Positions 44,175 through 53,679 of a stretch of 64,000 nt of DNA are shown here, one piece after another. The notes below the pieces were generated by a model. It was given only the letters and a program-made list of their open reading frames with translations, had not been told where the DNA came from and searched no databases. Position 1 is the stretch's first letter. Every line of letters begins with the position of its first letter. A program made the translations under genes and the position numbers. Source of the stretch: Branchipolynoe longqiensis (lineage: Eukaryota; Annelida; Polychaeta; Phyllodocida; Polynoidae); assembly GCA_030323885.1 (NCBI GenBank), contig CM059186.1:29001005-29065004 (forward strand), written 5' to 3'.

Positions 44175-44510
44175 TTAAAGCTGCATAGTCCGATGAAGCA
44201 TCAAATTTTCAAAACCAAAACAATTATCTAGATTTGATTCTACATATCTAACTTTGATACTGATGCACTTATTAATAAGCATTTGGTGCTACATAAAAGG
44301 GAATATTGAGTCAATTTACTAGAACCTGTTACTGCAGAAGCCTATGGTGTCAGACTTTTGGCGTGCATGCCAAAACTATTTTGAAATGTTTGCACTTCAA
44401 ATATCTCAAAACTTAGCGATTTAAAGTGAGGTAGATTATAGCAATCAATTTAATATATTTATCTCAGAAAATTGCAAGAAACCCAAAACCATCGGACTAT
44501 GCAACTTTAA
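44175..44510 (+). mobile_element. TTAA-MITE nested, same orientation as host
   Basis: Starts TTAAAGCTGCATAGTCCGATG; ends CATCGGACTATGCAACTTTAA at 44510. The remaining host end (AGAAACCCAAAACC...) follows at once, which places two identical termini side by side. Confidence 0.8.
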
Positions 44511-44812
44511 AGAAACCCAAAACCATCGGACTATGCAACTTTAAAGAAACCCAAAACCATCGGACTATGCAACTTTAAAGAAACCCCAAACCATCGGATT
44601 GTGCAACTTTAAAGAAACCCCAAACCATCGGACTATGTAACTTTAAAGAAACCCAAAACCATCGGACTATGCAACTTTAAAGAAACCCAAACCATCGGAC
44701 TATGCAACTTTAAAGAAACCCCAAACCATCGGATTGTGCAACTTTAAAGAAACCCCAAACCATCGGACTATGCAACTTTAAAGAAACCCCAAACCATCGG
44801 ATTGTGCGTAAT
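44475..44812. repeat. 34-bp satellite derived from the TTAA-MITE end
   Basis: CATCGG starts at 44490, 44524, 44558, 44592, 44626, 44660, 44693, 44727, 44761 and 44795: ten units, eight of nine steps exactly 34 bp and one 33. The unit is the MITE terminus plus AAAGAAACCC(A/C)AAAC. Variant units (ATTGTGCAAC) alternate with standard ones (ACTATGCAAC), so expansion involved multi-unit blocks. Confidence 0.95.
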
Positions 44813-45305
44813 GTTTTGGCATTGCGGGTAATCAGGATCGCGAATACAGACCAAGGCGTGCCAGTACTAAGGACGTCTTTTGTGTCGCCGACTGGTGGAA
44901 TTCTTTAGAACTATGTAACAACTCAACGCCGACTAGCGGGTCTTTGCTAAACCTGGTCGCCGATCGGGTAAACAAGACTTGATGACGTATTACGCAGTAC
45001 ACTCGTATTGCCGATGCGCCCCTTTTCGGGTAGACTTTTGCTATATAAGGCGGCGCACCGACGGGGTTTGGTCATTATGACCGGAGGAGCCAGGAGACAA
45101 TAACCAGCCTTAAATTGGCCTCCCACCCACCCTACATGTGAAAGTGGAAAGTAGGGCCATAGCATCTCTAGCCTCGTTTCTTAAGCATTTGTGAGCTGAC
45201 ATTTGTATAACCTGACGTTTAACTTTGCCTTAATTAAAGATGCCATAACTATATTTGCTCTGTTCGCGTTTTTCCTGATTATGTAATTTTAAAGTTACTC
45301 CCAAC
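44808..45305 (+). mobile_element. Candidate solo LTR
   Basis: About 500 bp of different base composition between the 34-bp satellite and a piece of TTAA-MITE-like sequence (AAAGTAGACTATAATG near 45312). It has a good TATA box (TATATAAG, 45042-45049) and ATTAAA at 45233-45238, the order expected in an LTR, and TG...CA-type limits are possible (TGCGTAATG ... CCCAACA). No matching 4-6 bp target duplication and no primer-binding site are visible, so this is tentative. Confidence 0.35.
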
Positions 45306-45362
45306 AAGAAGGAAAGTAGACTATAATGAATATAATAATTATAATGATTAACCGAATATATA

Positions 45363-45522
45363 TATATGTTGCATAAGCCATTATACAAGTATAATAAGGC
45401 CAGAAGCTTCCCTCTGCTCCTCAGCCCTAACTCCTCCCCCAGTCTTCGACTGGAGGAGCATATCTATTCAGCTACACTTCCATCCTACTTATCCTCAGAT
45501 CCGTTGGGGGGCGCCACCCATC
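45363..45522 (+). repeat. GGTGGCGCCACC repeat, diverged
   Basis: ATGTTGCATAAGCCATTATAC, AAGTATAATAAGGCC and a GGGGGCGCCACCC block near 45506. Confidence 0.7.
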
Positions 45523-45840
45523 TGTACAACCACCACTTGCACCCCCCCTCCCACCTACACCAAAGTAAGTGAAAACATAACAGGATTGCAAAACCTTCGG
45601 ATCATTATTGGCTATCGGATTATTGGCTATCGTGTCTTTAAAATAATTAAAAGAAATACATTTATTTTACAGTGTGCTGTCAACGGGATATTAAATGCTT
45701 GCTCCTTGAATATGTGGTGCTATCGTAGGGAGACTGACAAAATAATATAGGCACGTTATATCAACATGTGATGCCCCTCCCCTACCCCCACCCCCCATCC
45801 TCAGCTATCTGCGTTATCTACCCACTGTGAGTTGAGCGTA
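45523..45840. other. Unassigned intergenic DNA
   Basis: Nothing recognised beyond a short GGATTATTGGCTATCGGATT repeat near 45599-45630 and a C-run at 45775-45800. Confidence 0.5.
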
Positions 45841-46145
45841 CGTGTCCCACTTTGGTAGATCGTGGGATTCTTCAAACCCGGGTCGAGTCAAACCAATGAC
45901 TTAAAAATTGATATGTGTCGCTTTCTAGCCAGGCACCCAGCATTATTAGGATAGGGCCATGACTGGTTAGCTCAGTGTCAGGATAATGTGACTGAGTTGG
46001 ATATTGGGTCATGGTGCCGGCAGCCTGATTTCCCAGTGTGACAGCACTATAGAGTCACCATAAGTGCGCACTGTCACAAGTTGGTAGCCATCCTGATATG
46101 ACCTTAGATGTTGCCAGGATGTAAAACTCCAAAACCAACCAACCA
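45841..46145 (+). mobile_element. SINE-1 copy, A-box side lost
   Basis: GTAGATCGTGGGATTCTTC, then centre and tail to CCAAAACCAACCAACC. Confidence 0.85.
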
Positions 46146-46194
46146 TCGATATATTGAACTATCTACATAGAGGGTGGAAAACTAAGTTCTAAGG

Positions 46195-46450
46195 CTAATG
46201 TTCCCCCCCCCCCCCACACCCTCCGCCACCACCAGGGACCTCACCCCCCATAACAAAACAAAGCAAAACAAAACGAAGGCAGACACCTGCCAATACAAAC
46301 CAAATACAGAACCTTGTTAACCACCCACATATACAGAAACAAAACACACTCACCACCAACACAAATCTAACCAAAAACAAAACAAGAACACCAACCAACC
46401 GCAAACTACAAATCAAACACACAGACATAATAAACCAAAAAAAAGACATT
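46195..46450. repeat. C-run and AC/AAC-rich low complexity
   Basis: A C13 run at 46202-46215 then AACAAAACAAAG-type sequence. The 86-codon minus frame, rich in Val/Leu/Phe and Gly, reflects composition. Confidence 0.6.
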
Positions 46451-46515
46451 AGCAATGAGAATTGATTACAATATCAAGTACATAGTCAAGTAGTCACCTA
46501 AGACTGACAAGAATA

Positions 46516-46550
46516 GTGACTGATGCTGCACATAATGCAGCATGAGTCAC
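46516..46550. repeat. Hairpin: 15-bp arms, 5-base loop
   Basis: GTGACTGATGCTGCA (46516-46530) pairs with TGCAGCATGAGTCAC (46536-46550) at 14 of 15 positions around CATAA. The right arm contains an AP-1-like TGAGTCA. Confidence 0.85.
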
Positions 46551-46835
46551 GCACACTAATTGTACAAAGTGTCCTGTGCTGCACGGAAACAGCACTGGAT
46601 ACTCTCCCAAACCATGTGTAAAATTCCAGAGTGCATGTAAAACAGCTGGAAGACCAGTGCTCCGGTGCTGATACTATACTTGTTCTGATGAATAAATACT
46701 TGTGGAAAAAATGTAACAAACCCTCCAAGGCATGACCTAGTTTTAGCATATACAAAAAATAGAATTATATATATATATATACATGCATACATTACGTGGG
46801 TGACAGTATTTCGCACCACTGGTAGGGTTTGGGGT

Positions 46836-46968
46836 GGTAGTGCCACCTGGCCCAACTATGAAAAAGGCTCATCCATAAAATAGTACACAACATACGGGTG
46901 ATCATATACGGAACATTCCCTTTCACCCCGTTATACTCAAATAATTCTTATACATCCCATATATATTG
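46836..46968 (-). repeat. GGTGGCGCCACC repeat, minus strand
   Basis: GGTGGTAGTGCCACC at left and TTATACTCAAATAATTC then TTATACATC at right, the reverse of the family start. Confidence 0.65.
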
Positions 46969-47356
46969 TGCTATAAATCTCCAATATTATGTATTATTGT
47001 GAAAAGGTCCTGTTGAATAAAGAGTAATGTTGATGATAATAAAATCATTCGGGTCTATGCTGTATCTTGCTCCTCCCCGACATCTTCCCCACCTCCCCCC
47101 ACACACACTCTCCATGCCCACCACCGCATCCTCGCCTAGCCGGAACCCACCCCATTATTCACTGAGCACATGCAAAGTCCCACCCCCCACCCCTCTGTGT
47201 CTCAAGGCCTAGTTTAATATTATTCAGGGTTCAATGTCACAGCTGCCTCGGCTCTATCACCAGCGATATTGGGGGTATGGGTGGGCACTGAGGATGGCCG
47301 GGAGGAGGGTGGGGGTGAGTAAAGCTGGGCGGAGAGTTCTGAAGACGCTCCTAAGA
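46969..47356. other. Unassigned DNA
   Basis: C-rich low complexity at 47075-47200. No other element recognised. Confidence 0.5.
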
Positions 47357-47672
47357 GGCCAGACGGGATGGCCGAATGAGTTCAGCGTCTGTCTACCATT
47401 TTGGTCGTGTCAATTCCATGACGTACAAATTTATACTTGTCGCTTCATAGCCAAGCACTCGGCATTATTAGGATATAGCAAGGACTGGGTGGCTCAGTGT
47501 CAGGATAATGTGACTGAGTGGGATTTCGGGTCATGATGCTGGTGGCTTGATTTCCCAGTGGGGCAGCACTATAAAGTTGCCATGAGTGCACACTGTCACA
47601 AGTCGGTACCCATCCTGATATGGCCTTAGATGTTGCCAGGACATAAAACTCCAACAACCAACCAACCCACCC
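47357..47672 (+). mobile_element. SINE-1 copy with clear A-box head
   Basis: CCAGACGGGATGGCCGAATG opens the head; the B-box region is deleted (TTTTGGTCGTGTCAATTCC). Centre and tail are complete to CAACAACCAACCAACCC. Confidence 0.85.
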
Positions 47673-47890
47673 CAGGATTAACAGCCTGCAGATATTGTCA
47701 ATACAGAAAGGTGGGATGAAATTGCAGGGAATACAATAGTAGATCAAAAGGATCGGAATATGTTGTTTATACTCGCATACGTATATATACTATATATAAT
47801 CTATTTCGATTATAATATGTGCATACCGTCAGATATGTGTATACATATACTTATTATAATCAGAAGAGATCACTTTGCATATATGAAGAT

Positions 47891-48337
47891 TAGTTTGGTA
47901 CCCTGCCACGAACAAACAGTCCTTCGGCTTGGCGTACAGGCTTACATCATCGAGACCTGCGTAGGTGTTCCTCCGCGCGTTTGCTACTCTGCAATGGAGC
48001 CGTCAACGCGTTAAACCCATAGGCCTGATTAACGGTTATATTGTGCAATAACTATGTACCAATATCTCACTTTGAATGTTTTATTTGAATTATGTATATT
48101 TAGGGAATGTAAATATCGATAAAAAAATAGATGCGGGTATTGGTATATGTTACAGGCTTAATAAATGGATGGCCTATGGGCTTAATGCTTTGACGACAAC
48201 CCGTCGCAGAGTAGCGCATGCCACATAGAGGAACAACTGCACTGGTCCCTCCCTACGGGACTTCCATGTATGGCCCGATGCGGTAATGGTTTATGCCAAG
48301 CCTAAGGACTGCTTTTTCGTGGCTGGGGACCAATCTA
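47891..48337. mobile_element. Mutator-like element with long inverted repeats
   Basis: 447 bp. A perfect 10-bp duplication ATATGAAGAT flanks it (47881-47890 and 48338-48347). The arms 47891-48025 and 48171-48337 are inverted repeats: left TAGTTTGGTACCCTGCCACG, right complement TAGATTGGTCCCCAGCCACG; inner ends both read AAGCCCATAGGCC-like. The spacer is about 145 bp and non-coding. Long inverted repeats plus a 9-11 bp duplication are the known signature of Mutator-like (MULE) or foldback elements. Confidence 0.85.
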
Positions 48338-48347
48338 ATATGAAGAT

Positions 48348-48885
48348 AGGCTAGCTGCTGGGTTCGAGCTCAAATAGACTATTCTAAATGCCAGCCGATC
48401 CACATTTTGTGGAGATTTTGTTTGTTTGTTTGTTTAACGACTCCCCCAGCACAAAAAGTTAACGTCGGCTATTAGGGAGACACATCGAATATTTATACAA
48501 TGAATATATGGTAGCATCAGGCGATTAGATCTGTAACTAATCCATTGCTATAAAGGCAATCTGAGCATATCATGATTTAAAAAGAAGTAAAGAAAAACAC
48601 ACACAAAAACTGACATGTCCCCTAATTGATTACTTACGACAAAGCAGTCTAACAGAGATGGTAATTAGGGATTAGATAATTTGTTATTCGTTAAGAAATG
48701 CTCAGATAGCGTTCAGATAGGGCGCCATGAGGTTCTCTGTATGTGGGCCGACCAATTTCCAATAATAATCCAATCCCCAGGAGCTGCTATTATGGGTTAT
48801 TGATATTGATTTGTTAACTGTCAGAGCCATAGTGACCTCTCTCTCCAGGCGGTTGTGGGTGGCGGACATGTTGGAGGGACTGGAG
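48348..48885. other. Unassigned DNA with TTTG run
   Basis: TTTGTTTGTTTGTTTG near 48417-48434. No element or exon recognised. Confidence 0.5.
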
Positions 48886-48887
48886 TC

Positions 48888-49095
48888 TGTGTGTGTGGGT
48901 GTGTGGGTATGGGTGTGTGTGGGTGTGTGGGTATGGGTGTGTGGGTGTGTGGGTGTGTGGGTGTGTGGGTGTGTGGGTGTGTGGGTGTGTGGGTGTGTGG
49001 GTGTGTGGGTGTGTGGGTGTGTGGGTGTGTGGGTGTGTGGGTGTGTGGGTGTGTGGGTGTGTGGGTGTGTGGGTGTGTGGGTATGGGTGTATGGG
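48888..49095. repeat. 8-bp GTGTGGGT array joined to a SINE tail
   Basis: About 24 units of GTGTGGGT, nearly perfect between 48938 and 49080, with GTATGGGT variants at both edges. It ends GGAGGTTTGTTGATCGCTGG, the CAAC-type SINE tail reversed. Confidence 0.95.
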
Positions 49096-49106
49096 TGTAT
49101 GGAGGT

Positions 49107-49430
49107 TTGTTGATCGCTGGAGTTGTACATCCTTGCAACATCTGAGGTCATGTCAGGATGGGTACCGACTTGTGACAGTGCACACTCATGGCGACTTTAT
49201 AGTGTTGCCCTATGGGAAATCAGGCCACCGGCACCATGACCTGATATCCCACTGTCACATTATCCTGACACTGAGCCAACCAGTCCTTGCCCTAGTAGTG
49301 TCAAGCATCAGGCTAGGAAGCGACACATATCAATTTTATAAGTCATTGGTTTGACTTGACAGGGAACTGAACTCCCGATCTGGCGCAAGCGAGGCCTGCG
49401 CTCTACCGATTCTGCCACTGCGCCCGGTAG
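49107..49430 (-). mobile_element. SINE-1 copy, minus strand, full length
   Basis: Tail GGAGTTGTACATCCTTGC at left, head at right (GAGGCCTGCGCTCTACCGAT then CTGCCACTGCGCCCGG). Confidence 0.9.
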
Positions 49431-49870
49431 TGTATGGAGGTGTGTGGGGAGTGGAGGGAGATGGCTGCGGTCGTGGTGGTGGTGGTGGGTGGGAGGGATC
49501 TAGGACTGAAGGGAGTGGAGTGTGGGAGTGTTAGTGGGGAGAGGCGGAGGGGAAACAAGTAGCATGTTGGGGAAATGTCGGATTTGGAGGACAGGCAACT
49601 TACTGCTGCAATGAGATATAGGACCGGAAACGGAACCGGAAATAGGTCACCAATTGAAGCGCGTGCGCAGTGGAAACTGGAGGGGATATTATTACATATG
49701 CAGTGAATGATGCGAGGTCTAGGAGTAATGTTGGTATTGATTTATGTGAAGTTGGTAATATAAGTTGTATTGGTAATGATTTGAATTTTTGTAGTAACAT
49801 CAACGTTAGTGTGTGGCGGTTTTCGATAGCGGATGGGGTTGGTAATTGTTGTGTCTATGGTCGTGATGGT
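49431..49870. other. Unassigned DNA, GT/GGT-rich at the left
   Basis: GGTGGTGGTGGTGGG near 49475. A CGGAAACGGAACCGGAAAT stretch near 49625. Otherwise nothing recognised. Confidence 0.5.
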
Positions 49871-49875
49871 TGGTA

Positions 49876-49975
49876 GGTTGGTTGTTGGAGTCTTACGTCC
49901 TGGCAACATCTAAGGTCATATCAGGACGGTTACTGACTTGTGACAGTGCACACTCATGGCGATGTTATAGTACTA
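49876..49975 (-). mobile_element. SINE-1 3' fragment
   Basis: GTTGGTTGTTGGAGTCTTAC to CACACTCATGGCGATGTTAT. Again preceded by GT-rich DNA. Confidence 0.8.
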
Positions 49976-50229
49976 GGTATAACAGTAGTGTTGGTGTGTG
50001 GAGATGTTGCTAGCCTATTGGTAATGGTCGTGGTTCTGCAGCACTAGTGTAGATGTCTGGTTACATTGATGATATATTTTTATTATGGTTCTGGTTCTGG
50101 GAATAGTAGTAGTATTGGTCTTGGGATATTGGTTAATATCTTCTCATATAATGAGTTATGCAAATATTATTTAGGCTGGAGCCTAAGCCTTTGTCGTGCT
50201 ATTGTATTTAACTAATGCTCCACTACCTC

Positions 50230-50392
50230 ATTATATGCTGTATACGAATTACATGAGTATAATACCCAGGAATTCCATTCTCACTCCTCAGCTCCACCCG
50301 CCAGTAATCGGGTGATGGAGCCTGGGGCTGGTCATCTACTGCTCATACCTACTCAACCTCAGCTCCGACGGTGGCGCCACCTCCCGCCCGCT
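50230..50392 (+). repeat. GGTGGCGCCACC repeat
   Basis: ATATGCTGTATACGAATTAC, GAGTATAATACCCAGG, CATCTACTGCTCATACC, and the palindrome GGTGGCGCCACC near 50370. Close to 41237-41402. Confidence 0.8.
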
Positions 50393-50423
50393 TGGTACCA
50401 GCTCCTAACCTCATATATAACTA

Positions 50424-50601
50424 CAGTAAAACCTTGCTAAATCGACCGACCATGGTACCGACTTCAAGTGGTCCATTTAGGGAGGTGGTCGGTTTAGATA
50501 GTTAGAATATCCTTACAATGGTTTTGTTGTGACCAAAATAAAGCGAACGATATAAGGGAGTGGTCGATCTGTGGAGGGGTCGGTATAGAGAGGTTTTACT
50601 C
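50424..50601 (+). mobile_element. pogo-like MITE (GGTCGGTTTAGGGAG family)
   Basis: 178 bp, TA on both sides. Left CAGTAAAACCTTGCTAAATC, right AGAGAGGTTTTACTC. Confidence 0.85.
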
Positions 50602-50789
50602 TATACACACTAACTGCATTGGTCAGTTCGGGGGAGACTATAGCTGACTGTGTTGGTAGTGACCGTGTACCTTATTGGTATATATTGAAGGCAGCCAGTA
50701 CTAATGGCGGCCAGTGAATCGGGCCAGGCCGACACAGGTTCTAATAAAGCCGGTATAGTGGACCAGGCTGATGAATCTAAAAGGGGCAT

Positions 50790-51419
50790 ACGCCGTGGTC
50801 ACACACACAACTTTAGGTCGATTTAGAGAAGGCGAACTAGATGAGGCGAACTAGTTGTGAAAGTGTGTCGAGTCCACACACGCAGTACTTGGGGCGGTTT
50901 AAGGCGGAAGTCGATATCTGCGCATGAGCGCGACCGTCCAAACCAGCACGAGTTTTGGTTAGACGACATCATCATGATATTGTGTGGGTTTGACCTAGAT
51001 CTGTATTGACTGAATTGTATTGTTTTGGAACTGTCCAAACTTCTGCTGGGCAGTGAAAACCTAAAAAAAATGATGAAAAAATTATCTGTGCACAGCTAGC
51101 CTAGCTCTTTCATAGACCAAATTATATAGTATGCGCTTGTAATTGACCTGAAAATCAACAAACTCAGTGCTGAACTGTGCATGCATGTAACGTGCTTAAG
51201 CCGCCTCAAGTAAACTGCTACCGTCCACACACGTAAGATAGGCCGACCAAGCTTGTTCGCTTCATGTAAACTACCTCGCAACGCGGTGTACTTGAGGCAA
51301 ACTAGATGAGTCGACTCAGCCCTAATTCGCCTCAGCATCGCGTCCACATGGCCAATATGTGTCGACTTAGATGAGGCGAACTAGTTGAGGTGACTTAAGG
51401 CCCGTGTGTGAACAGGGCT
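50790..51419. mobile_element. Harbinger-like MITE with iterated body, copy 2
   Basis: Clear relative of 21906-22526: shared GCAGTACTTGGGGCGGTTTA, ATCTGCGCATGAGC, and repeated GGCGAACTAGATGAGGCG. The right end (GTGTGTGAACAGGGCT then TTA) is intact; the left end (CCGTGGTCACACACACAAC) has decayed, so the target duplication is lost. Confidence 0.85.
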
Positions 51420-51479
51420 TTAGAGCAGCTGAACTCAGTCTGCGCACTGCTCAATACGCGAGCAGCTCACAATGAGCCA

Positions 51480-52365
51480 GAGGCGGCGGTGCCTGGCAAG
51501 CGTGACGGGAGCGGGAGGGAGGGATGGAGGACGGGGAGTGGTAGGAGAGGAGGAGGGGGGATGAGGAGGAGGGAGCGAAACACAATGATGTCATGTGATG
51601 TTCACAAGGCAACTCAAGGCCGGAGGGAGGGATGGAGGGAGGGTGGAGGGGGGGGGGAGGAAAAGGAGGGGATGATAACGAGAGAAAAGGGGGGGCCGAA
51701 GGGGGAGGATATGGAGGGAAGGACCGAGGGAGGTGGGGAAGGGAAGGGGGGAAGCAAGGGGTGGTGGGGGAGGGGTTGAAATGGGGTGGGGGTAGCAGAG
51801 GGGGGAAGCACAATGATGTCACGTGATATCCACAAGGCAACTCAGTGCTGGAGCGAGGGAGATGGGGGGAGGTGAAGGGGGCTGGGAAGGGAGGAGGAGG
51901 GGGAAGGGGGGTTGAAGGAGGGGAGGAGGAGAATTGGGGAGTGTAGATTGGGCTGCGGAAGGGAGGAGGGACGGGGGCTGATAGGTGAGAAAAGGAAGGG
52001 GGTGAAGGAGGAGGATATGGATGGAAGGACAGACGGAGGGAGGTGGGGATCGGGAAAGGGGGGGGGGAGGAGGGTAAGAGGGGGAGAGATGACGGAGGGA
52101 TGGAGGGCGGGGAAGCGGGGGAGGCGAAATGGGTAGAGGTGGGTGGGGTGGGTGGCGGGAAGATGGATGGCAGAGAGACGGGAGGGAGAGACATGGGTAG
52201 GAGTGGGACGGAGGGCAGAGGGAGGGTGGGAGAAAGGGGTGAGGGCGAGGGGATGGGGAAGAAAGGAAGAGTGAGGGAGGGCGGATGAGGAAGAGACGGA
52301 GGGAGGGAGGAGGGGACGGGGGAGGAGAAGGAGAAGGAGATGGAGATAGAGATGGAGAAGGAGAA
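51480..52365. repeat. ~900-bp polypurine field (GGGAGG/GGAGGA)
   Basis: The plus strand is overwhelmingly G and A. The block GCACAATGATGTCACGTGAT...CACAAGGCAACTCA occurs at about 51582 and again at about 51809, suggesting a diverged ~228-bp higher-order duplication. Frames up to 247 codons on the minus strand (Pro/Ser) are compositional. Confidence 0.85.
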
Positions 52366-52720
52366 GGAACATTACACTGGTGTTACTGATGTCTCCAAAG
52401 CAACTCGTCGAAGTGTGGGTGTGGGTGTGGGTGTGGGTGGGGGGGGGGGTAGGGGAGAAGGAGGGGGGAGCAACTGAGTGTTCTGACAGGCTCTTAGACA
52501 TAGAATCGATGGTGCGCCGGACAAGGATGTCATGTATGCAGCCATGGTCTCTCTGGTCATCCCAGCCACACACACACATTTCTCATACTTGACACACTGC
52601 AGTAGAAACGTGTAGGGAGGTGGGAAGGAAGAAAGAAGGGGTTGGTATCTATACAAAATATATAACCCCCAACTGTGTGACTGTGAGTGTTGTGTGAGAA
52701 GAGCGCAGAATGGGCGTGTG
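52366..52720. other. Unassigned DNA with GTGTGG repeat
   Basis: GTGTGGGTGTGGGTGTGGGT and a G10 run at 52413-52450. Nothing else recognised. Confidence 0.5.
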
Positions 52721-52723
52721 GTG

Positions 52724-52811
52724 ATATTTCACTTCAATATACCTTTTTCATGCGCAGCTTGTGTGGTTCTACCCACATCATTGCGTTTTGTCCCACTGTC
52801 ATCAGAAGGCG
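52724..52811. repeat. CTCF-like dispersed repeat, left of SINE
   Basis: ATTTCACTTCAATATACC ... CATGCGCAGCTTGTGTGG ... CCCACTGTCATCAGAAGGCG; repeated almost exactly to the right of the SINE at 53136. Confidence 0.7.
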
Positions 52812-53135
52812 ACCGGACGTGGTGGCCCAATCGGTAGAGCGCAGGTTGGGAGTTTGAATCCCCGCCGAGTCAAACAAATGGCTTATAGCATTGACAGGTG
52901 TCGCTACCTAGCCAGGTGATTAGCATTATTAGGGCAAGGCCTGGTTGGCTCAGTGTCAGGATAATGCGACTGAGGGGGATATCAGGATGTGGTGCTGGCG
53001 GACTGGTCTCCCAGTGGGGCAGCATTATAAAGTCACCATGAGTGCGCACTGTCATAAATCGGTACCCTTCCTGATATGACCTTAGATGTTACCAGGATGT
53101 AAAACTCCAACAACCAACCAACCAACCAACAGCAT
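52812..53135 (+). mobile_element. SINE-1 copy with good tRNA-like head
   Basis: CCGGACGTGGTGGCCCAATC then GGTAGAGCGCAGG (A box) and AGTTTGAATCCCCGCC (B box). Tail ends CAACAACCAACCAACC repeated. It separates two ~90-bp direct repeats. Confidence 0.9.
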
Positions 53136-53340
53136 TTCACTTCAATAGACCATTTTCGCTGAGCATGCAGAACTAGTGTGGTGGTACCCACAACATTAGT
53201 TTTCGTCCCACAGCCACCAGAAGGCGAGTTGATAGAGGAAATAAACCACACAAAATTCGCCGCAGAAAACAATGCGCAGTGAGCTGTTATCATAAATATC
53301 AATGTCTCATCAGAGAGAGGTTTGGCAGAGGAAACCGTCT
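53136..53340. repeat. CTCF-like dispersed repeat, right of SINE
   Basis: CATTTCACTTCAATAGACC ... CCCACAGCCACCAGAAGGCG (close to CCASYAGRKGGCR), then GTTGATAGAGGAAATAAACC and a decayed further unit with GCGCAGTGAGCTGTTATC. Confidence 0.65.
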
Positions 53341-53343
53341 TAA

Positions 53344-53667
53344 AGCAGCTGTCACACCTCCCCGGATTGAGCAACGGACAGAAGTGTCTAGTCCTGTGGT
53401 GATGAGTATCAAAATGTATTAAAATGTGTCAAAATGTTGCGCTATCGGGTAAATGGCCACTGGACAAACGGACATGAAATGGACATAAAACGGACATGTA
53501 CGGATAGCCAACGGACGAAACAAACTCAAACTGGACAAGAACCGTAGACGTCAATCTGGCAGCATCCATTCCTAGTTTTGCCCATGTTCAAAACTTGTAT
53601 GGACACAAACCGGACATTGTTCGTTTTCTCTCCGTTTCCCCCAATCTGGCGAAGTGTGACAGGGCCT
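53344..53667. mobile_element. Harbinger-like MITE made of CGGACATAAA words
   Basis: 324 bp, TAA on both sides (53341-53343, 53668-53670). Left AGCAGCTGTCACACCTCC; right complement AGGCCCTGTCACACTTCG. The body repeats GTCAAAATGT and CGGACATGAAATGGACATAA. Its terminus matches 38482 and 54650 although the body differs. Confidence 0.85.
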
Positions 53668-53679
53668 TAAAGAACTTGT

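Larger units (their letters stand above)
43630..44544 (+). mobile_element. Host TTAA-MITE of a nested cluster
   Basis: Plus-oriented pieces of one older copy: about 43630-43769 (GAGTCAATCTAATAGAATC ... CATTTAAAAATAAAATTTAC), 44125-44174 (GGTAAGGTAGATTATAATAT ... TCTCAGCAA) and about 44511-44544 (GAAACCCAAAACC to the terminal CTTTAA). Two younger copies split it, one inverted and one in the same orientation. Confidence 0.75.

Noticed and set aside
44947..45165. 72-codon minus-strand frame within the LTR-like segment
   Set aside because: Short, with no domain, and antisense to the TATA box and polyadenylation-like signals that define the segment.
51451..52579. Long Pro/Ser-rich minus-strand frames
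   Set aside because: They are the complement of a polypurine tract and share its period-free composition.
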